This document shows, one piece after another, positions 59,462 to 64,000 of a stretch of DNA of 64,000 nt. Every line of letters begins with the position of its first letter. The stretch's first letter is position 1. Where the stretch lies: the NCBI GenBank assembly GCA_937905985.1, contig CALCWC010000152.1, positions 26,355-90,354 of the forward strand, written 5' to 3'. The stretch comes from an uncultured Verrucomicrobiales bacterium (GTDB lineage: Bacteria; Verrucomicrobiota; Verrucomicrobiia; Verrucomicrobiales; Akkermansiaceae). Both the position numbers and the translations under genes were made by a program. The notes beneath the pieces are model-generated. The model was not told the origin of the DNA. It worked only from the letters and a program-made list of their open reading frames with translations, and did not search any database.

Positions 59462-60017
59462 ATTACCAGAAAACGTCGCCAAACAGGTCAAGGTCGCAGC
59501 TTTTCGCATTTGCGATGAATTAGATTACTGTTCCCGTTCAAGACCTGACAATGCCAAACTGATTACCCAACTTGTTAATCACCCCGATGTAGGGAAGGTT
59601 ATCCAGAGTTTCGTAAAACAAGACGAAGTTAGAACATATATTAAGGATGCATTATTAAACAAGTATGCAAAGGAGCATGTGAAAGCTATACTGCATAAAG
59701 CCCATATACAGGAGCTACTCCAAAAAAAATATTCATTAAAACTTAATAAAATCTCCGATACAATATTTGTAACCAAAGGCTCACCTATACGATATATCGT
59801 TGCACAGATTGGAACTTATTTGAAATGGGAATCTGCTTTGCGTAAAGCCTTGGAAGAATCAGTCAATTTAAAGGAACGTTGCACTGCATCAAGTTCTCCT
59901 GAAATCTGTTTAATACTTGCAGTATTTGGCAATTTTACTCAAGGAGATCGAGAGCACTTAGTGCGTACTTTGGATTCAATTCAAGTTAAAGTAATATTCG
60001 TTTCGGATAGTAGATAA
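59451..60017 (+). CDS. Small accessory protein of the restriction operon, unknown function
   Basis: 188 aa, overlapping the helicase-nuclease gene by 11 bases, so it belongs to the same operon. Mostly alpha-helical: PENVAKQVKVAAFRICDELDYCSRSRPDNAK, EVRTYIKDALLNKYAKEHVKAILHKAHIQELLQKK, with a C-terminal strand-rich end (ICLILAVFGNFTQGD, IQVKVIFVSD). No signal peptide, membrane segment or catalytic motif is seen. A role as specificity, loading or regulatory subunit is conjecture. Confidence 0.75.
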   Translation: MPNKLPENVAKQVKVAAFRICDELDYCSRSRPDNAKLITQLVNHPDVGKVIQSFVKQDEVRTYIKDALLNKYAKEHVKAILHKAHIQELLQKKYSLKLNKISDTIFVTKGSPIRYIVAQIGTYLKWESALRKALEESVNLKERCTASSSPEICLILAVFGNFTQGDREHLVRTLDSIQVKVIFVSDSR

Positions 60018-60226
60018 GTTTCTTTAACAGCTCTCCTTTCGATGCAAAATCAGATAGAAGGATTGGCTTCGAAGCCATCTTTCACTTAGCACGCCAGACA
60101 CCGTCCTTTGCTCATATCTCATAGGAAAGCTCCCGATAACCTCTTTATCTCCAAGGCCACAATCCGACAAGCACATAGACATCCTCTCATCCAGCCAAAT
60201 ATTCCCAATCTTTCAACCAAAGAGCC

Positions 60227-61048
60227 ATGACGACACCTAGAGAAAGGGACTTCTCCTATCCATCACCTGAGGAGGGCGGTGTACTTACCCTGTACAAGTA
60301 CATGACCAGCACCGCCCTGACTGGCTTTTTGTCAAACGGCTGCCTAAAATTGTCATTCGGGTTTGATGCAAATGACCCCTTTGAACTTCTGACTGCTGGG
60401 GATATTCCAGGTCATGAAGAGTATGTCGATGAAGGCTTTATTTCATTTACTAAGAATGAGAATGACCCACACATGTGGGGCGTATACGCAGACAAATATA
60501 GCGGGGCGTGCCTTGAATTTCGATTCCCATACTGCAAAGGTAATACCGATGAAGAACAGAATGAGTATATTTGGCGGCATTTCAAAGATGAGAATGGCGA
60601 AGGTCAGCACATTGCAAACCACGGTGATATAATATTTAAATGTCAATATTCAAATACACGTCCGCCAAAATATCTTAATTATAGGCCAACACAAGAACAA
60701 GCGAAAGATTGGATTAGAGGGTGCCGGACATCAAAGCACACCAGTTGGAAGAACGAAAATGAATATAGAATGTTGTTTTTATGCGAATGCGCCAAAATCA
60801 TCAAACCGTGCGAAAATTCGTTTTTATACCTAATTGATGGATTAGCTTCTGCACTTAAATCAATTACGCTTGGGCCACGTTGCAACATTCTTCTTTCTGA
60901 CATAGAATATAATTTAAAACAAAATCAAATTCTGACTCCTGGCCAGACCATTACGTGCAGGAAAGCAGAGTTCCCTATAGGTGATTGTTATGATTTGAAT
61001 TTCAATGCGCAGTCATTTATGTTTCCACCTGAAAACAAGCTGGAATGA
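60227..61048 (+). CDS. DUF2971 family protein
   Basis: 273 aa. The N-terminal LYKYMTSTALTGFLSNGCLKLSFGFDANDPFELL, then EGFISFTKNENDPHMWGVYADKYSGACLEFRFP, are the hallmark of DUF2971 (N-DPFE, C/S-F-S, MWxxYAxxxxGxCxxF). The C-terminal half contains YRPTQEQAKDWIRGCRTSKHTSWKNENEYRMLF. Function unknown; members are frequently found in mobile and defence regions. The 209-base gap before it holds no clear promoter, only a small GGCTTCGAAGCC palindrome near 60087. Confidence 0.8.
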   Translation: MTTPRERDFSYPSPEEGGVLTLYKYMTSTALTGFLSNGCLKLSFGFDANDPFELLTAGDIPGHEEYVDEGFISFTKNENDPHMWGVYADKYSGACLEFRFPYCKGNTDEEQNEYIWRHFKDENGEGQHIANHGDIIFKCQYSNTRPPKYLNYRPTQEQAKDWIRGCRTSKHTSWKNENEYRMLFLCECAKIIKPCENSFLYLIDGLASALKSITLGPRCNILLSDIEYNLKQNQILTPGQTITCRKAEFPIGDCYDLNFNAQSFMFPPENKLE

Positions 61049-61113
61049 TGGATGCAGCATGAGTCACAATAATGTGCGGCAAATACTGATTTCATTTTAA
61101 CACCAATACTAAT

Positions 61114-63390
61114 ATGGGAGTTAATTGGAGGGAAGTAGAGTCAACTGAGTTTGAAAAAATAACTCGCGATCTCATGACCAGGGAATTCGGCTCTTTAGTC
61201 GAAACATTTGCGGTTGGCCCAGATGGAGGAATAGATTTGCGCGCAAAAGATGGCACCATCATCATCCAATGTAAGCGCATAACAACCAATTTTAATTCCC
61301 TACTATCAAAACTGAAAGAGGAAGCCAAGAAAGAAGATGTTCGAAAAGCGAAAAGATATATTGTTGCTACGAGCTTAGAATTAACGCCAAACAACAAGGA
61401 ACAAATACTTACTATATTTCCAAATATTCATAGCACAGAAGATATCCTCGGCGGTGGCGAATTAGAGGAGCTTGTAGGAAAATACGAAGAAGTGCGCAAT
61501 CTCTACCCATCTTTGTGGCTTGGTGACAAAGACGCGATTAGGCGGGAAATTGAAGAAAGCGTCAATAATGGCGCGATTGGAACAAGCAAGGAAGAACTAA
61601 AAAGAATATATGAAGTACTAGAATATATTGCGGTTCACCCACAAACTAACGATGCCCTCGAGATTCTTAACAAGCACAAATCCATCATTATAAGTGGTGA
61701 GCCAGGAATAGGCAAAACAACATTGGCACGCTACATTATTGCCCTGTACTGCCTTCATTACCAATACAATCTTGTGTATATAGATTCTGACATTTCTATT
61801 GGAAATCAGATGTTCAACGATGATAAGAAACAAGTTTTTTTCTACGATGATTTTCTGGGTACAACTTTCATTATAGATAAACTGATTAAAAATGAGAACA
61901 AGCGAATCATAGATTTTATAAACCGAGTCAAGAACACAAAAAACAAACTTGTGGTGTTTACGACAAGGGAATATATATACAAGCAAGCTCAATATACATA
62001 TGCAGAATTCGATGATGCTAAAGAATTAAAGAAACTCATTTTATGCGTTGATAATAACTATCAATTGTTTAAGGCGGAAATCTTCTATAAACATTTAAGG
62101 AAAAACAACATCCCACTCCATATAATCAAGAAATTATTTTATAATAAAGAGTTGAAGAAATGGGGTAAAAATTGTTTTCTTGAGCAAATACTTATGCATG
62201 ATTGCTATAATCCGAGAATTATTGCCGAGTCTATAAGTTCATATGATGAATCTGAAAATCAGTTGCCGTTTTCTACCTACATGCTTGAAAGGCTAAACAA
62301 CCCATATATGCTGTATAAACATGCTTTCATAACTCAATTGTCAGATTTTGAACGCGCCGCCCTCATTGTACTGGGATCATTTCATGGCAATGTGGAACAC
62401 AGTATATTTCATAGAGCATGGATTGCCTATCTAGGCAAGCATTATAATCCAACTGCATCATTTGAGCAAACACTTCAAATACTTGATGCTGTTTTCATTA
62501 TTTCGGAAAAAAAGTATAATGGGGAAATATATTTCAAATATGCTAATCCAGGCATTAGCGACTTTATGTACACACATTGGCAACATAATCCTTCCTTGTT
62601 TCTTCATTTGATATCTAACGCATGCTATCCTCAGCAAATTTTTTATTTAATAAATATGCTGAAACAGCAAGACAAAAAACTATATGATTTATATTTGCCT
62701 AAATTACTCGGGCAAGCGGTCACAATTATCAAGAATGATTCCCAACGGGCATCAACTACCTGGTTTCATGTTCAACTCGCAAATGAATTATTAAATACCC
62801 CAGAAAAACTTCAATATATTCCCCTGTTTAAACAATTATTAGATTCTGAAGAAACTCGGAATTTTTGTGATATTGATGAGTCGGTAATGGGATATTATAT
62901 TTCATTGATACAAGTTATCTGTGATGTCGGCATGTCTCCTCCATCTTTGTCTATATTAATTGATTCCGCCCTCTCAAATTCGAGCTCACCCGATGTCTTC
63001 GCTATTTTTGAACGTCTTTCAAATTTGATAGACGATTCATTAATACATACACCCCAATTGCCTAAATCTGCAGCTCAATGGCTTGATAATTATGACAGTT
63101 ATTTATCCGACTCCGACATAGATTTCCTTAATGAGCAAACTGCTGAAATCGAGCGTCTCTATATTTCTTTTCCTGATGGCTGTTATGGAATTAACTTTGC
63201 GGGCTGCCTTGAATCAATAGAAGAATTGATATCTGAAAAACAAAGTGAGGAAAACGATCAAAACGACGATGATGACTACAGCAGATTTCACAACCGTTCT
63301 GCTTCTCAATCCGCTTCTTGTTGTTCGATAGGCGAGACGGTACTGTGTCCTGAAGTTGTGTATATGTTCGAAAGATACTGCGACAAGTGA
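61114..63390 (+). CDS. Mrr-like nuclease fused to a nSTAND3-type NTPase (Avs-like candidate)
   Basis: 758 aa. Residues 1-90 are a PD-(D/E)xK nuclease: GPDGGIDLRAKDGTIIIQCKR with D41, Q52 and K54. The P-loop GEPGIGKTT is at 195-203 and the nSTAND3-type Walker B QVFFYDDFLGTT at 240-251 (DDFLG is typical). An ARM/TPR-like all-helical C-terminal half (about 330-720) is the presumed sensor. STAND proteins of this layout sense phage proteins and then activate the nuclease. Strongly AT-rich and intact. It lies 65 bases after the DUF2971 gene. A weak CCCC-GCA-GGGG hairpin plus T-run follows the stop. Confidence 0.85.
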   Translation: MGVNWREVESTEFEKITRDLMTREFGSLVETFAVGPDGGIDLRAKDGTIIIQCKRITTNFNSLLSKLKEEAKKEDVRKAKRYIVATSLELTPNNKEQILTIFPNIHSTEDILGGGELEELVGKYEEVRNLYPSLWLGDKDAIRREIEESVNNGAIGTSKEELKRIYEVLEYIAVHPQTNDALEILNKHKSIIISGEPGIGKTTLARYIIALYCLHYQYNLVYIDSDISIGNQMFNDDKKQVFFYDDFLGTTFIIDKLIKNENKRIIDFINRVKNTKNKLVVFTTREYIYKQAQYTYAEFDDAKELKKLILCVDNNYQLFKAEIFYKHLRKNNIPLHIIKKLFYNKELKKWGKNCFLEQILMHDCYNPRIIAESISSYDESENQLPFSTYMLERLNNPYMLYKHAFITQLSDFERAALIVLGSFHGNVEHSIFHRAWIAYLGKHYNPTASFEQTLQILDAVFIISEKKYNGEIYFKYANPGISDFMYTHWQHNPSLFLHLISNACYPQQIFYLINMLKQQDKKLYDLYLPKLLGQAVTIIKNDSQRASTTWFHVQLANELLNTPEKLQYIPLFKQLLDSEETRNFCDIDESVMGYYISLIQVICDVGMSPPSLSILIDSALSNSSSPDVFAIFERLSNLIDDSLIHTPQLPKSAAQWLDNYDSYLSDSDIDFLNEQTAEIERLYISFPDGCYGINFAGCLESIEELISEKQSEENDQNDDDDYSRFHNRSASQSASCCSIGETVLCPEVVYMFERYCDK

Positions 63391-63464
63391 GCGCGCCCCG
63401 CAGGGGATTTTTCCTTGCGTGCGGGGGGGGGCGTGTACCGCCGCTGCGCCGTGGCGCTTTTGCG

Positions 63465-63494
63465 TGACCCGTCTCCGCTAAAGCTGCGCCGAGG
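63465..63494. repeat. Right inverted repeat of the island
   Basis: TGACCCGTCTCCGCTAAAGC plus T, the exact inverse complement of 52484-52504, with the similarity continuing to 30 nt. Confidence 0.75.
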
Positions 63495-63558
63495 CAGGCA
63501 AGGCGTACTCTACTGCGACCGCACGCAACGCGCACGCCACACATGCGGCAATTTTAGC

Positions 63559-63587
63559 TTGAGGATGCATGCAGTGTATGCTATGCT
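63559..63587 (+). promoter_or_regulatory. Promoter of the 102-aa gene (leaderless geometry)
   Basis: TTGAGG (63559-63564), a spacer of 17 and TATGCT (63582-63587), then eight bases to ATG 63596. Confidence 0.5.
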
Positions 63588-63595
63588 GCCGGAAT

Positions 63596-63904
63596 ATGGG
63601 AACGATGAAACCGAAGTTGTCCAATCCTGAGATGAAGCTGTATATCCGCTACGTGGGGGCGAACGGGGCGGATGGGAAGGAGTTGGTGTCGACGCTGCGG
63701 GTGTTCGATGTGGATTTGCACGGCGAGCCCGGGCGGGAGTATGCCGAGAGGGTGTCGCGCCATTTCCTTTCCGGTGCGGCAACGCCGATTTCCATCGAGA
63801 CGACCACGGGTTTCATCGTGGTGACCACCCAGAATTTCCTAATCTGCTACTACTATGAGAAGGATAACGCCCCTTCGCTGCACATTCATTTGCGCGTAGC
63901 GTAA
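63596..63904 (+). CDS. Small protein of unknown function
   Basis: 102 aa, backbone-like GC content. KLYIRYVGANGADGKELVSTLRVFDVDLHGEPGREYAERVSRHFL looks like a small alpha/beta domain, with a C-terminal beta hairpin (TTGFIVVTTQNFLICYYYE). No family recognised. The start MGTMKPKL at 63596 is set by the -10 box eight bases upstream; MKPKL at 63605 is the alternative. Confidence 0.6.
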   Translation: MGTMKPKLSNPEMKLYIRYVGANGADGKELVSTLRVFDVDLHGEPGREYAERVSRHFLSGAATPISIETTTGFIVVTTQNFLICYYYEKDNAPSLHIHLRVA

Positions 63905-63953
63905 ATGAATGTGCAGGAGGGGCGCATTAAGATTCGGGATTAGGATTATTGAC

Positions 63954-63982
63954 TTGGCAACTTAATACTACCGTGCTATAAT
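63954..63982 (+). promoter_or_regulatory. Promoter of the gene starting at 63991 (leaderless geometry)
   Basis: TTGGCA (63954-63959), a spacer of 17 and a perfect TATAAT (63977-63982), then eight bases to ATG 63991. Confidence 0.65.
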
Positions 63983-63990
63983 CCTCCCGT

Positions 63991-64000
63991 ATGGAGCACG
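63991..64000 (+). CDS. Start of a gene cut by the window end
   Basis: Only ATGGAGCACG (Met-Glu-His...) is visible. It is called because a consensus promoter ends eight bases before this ATG, matching the other leaderless starts in the window; the product cannot be identified. Confidence 0.4.

Overview
The window looks like a high-GC member of the Verrucomicrobiota, most plausibly Akkermansia or a close relative. The evidence is the combination of MurC-MurB, SecD-SecF and MenC-MenE fusions, a giant exported protein with a PEP-CTERM-like tail (TPEP... hydrophobic ...RRRR), a FucO-type lactaldehyde reductase, an IS200-like RAYT element and a Nuo complex. The genus call is an inference from gene content; no search was run. 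Most genes lack a visible Shine-Dalgarno sequence, and several have a sigma70-type -10 box ending only 4-8 nt before the ATG, which suggests leaderless mRNAs.

Layout. 1-9078 (minus strand): respiratory complex I operon nuoD-E-F-G-H-I-J-K-L, with nuoL cut by the window edge and no nuoABC at its head. 9420-15095: a small unknown gene, UDP-glucose dehydrogenase, then the operon secDF / chelatase-like membrane protein / YggU. 15318-16770: an orphan phage-like protein and a RAYT element bounded by 58-bp inverted repeats. 16992-24287: the giant surface protein and a double-domain M16 peptidase. 24555-27931: anaerobic ribonucleotide reductase with two NrdR boxes, the glycyl-radical domain as a separate small gene, then NrdG. 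27965-34128: operon murCB-ddl-ftsQ-menCE. 34296-39372: rpsP, and the operon 617-aa protein / rnhB / yraN / U32 / hpt. 39447-41860: rho, yebC, tRNA-Pro(CGG). 42069-45770: an exported ankyrin protein and a large coiled-coil membrane protein. 45943-52310: fucO, an SLC13 transporter, a porin-like barrel and an aspartate:alanine-type antiporter.

52311-63595 is a genomic island, visibly AT-rich compared with the backbone and bracketed by an inverted 30-nt sequence (21 nt identical). It carries an unknown gene, a GIY-YIG/DUF4268-like gene, a four-gene restriction operon (C5 methyltransferase, MORC/Hsp90-like GHKL ATPase, Mrr-nuclease/SF2-helicase fusion, 188-aa unknown), a DUF2971 gene and an Mrr/nSTAND3-type antiviral ATPase. 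This island is the most interesting part of the window: methylation probably marks self DNA, the ATPase and helicase-nuclease probably act on unmethylated DNA, and the STAND protein would be a second, independent defence layer. After the island, backbone-type sequence resumes with a small leaderless gene and the start of another gene at the window end.
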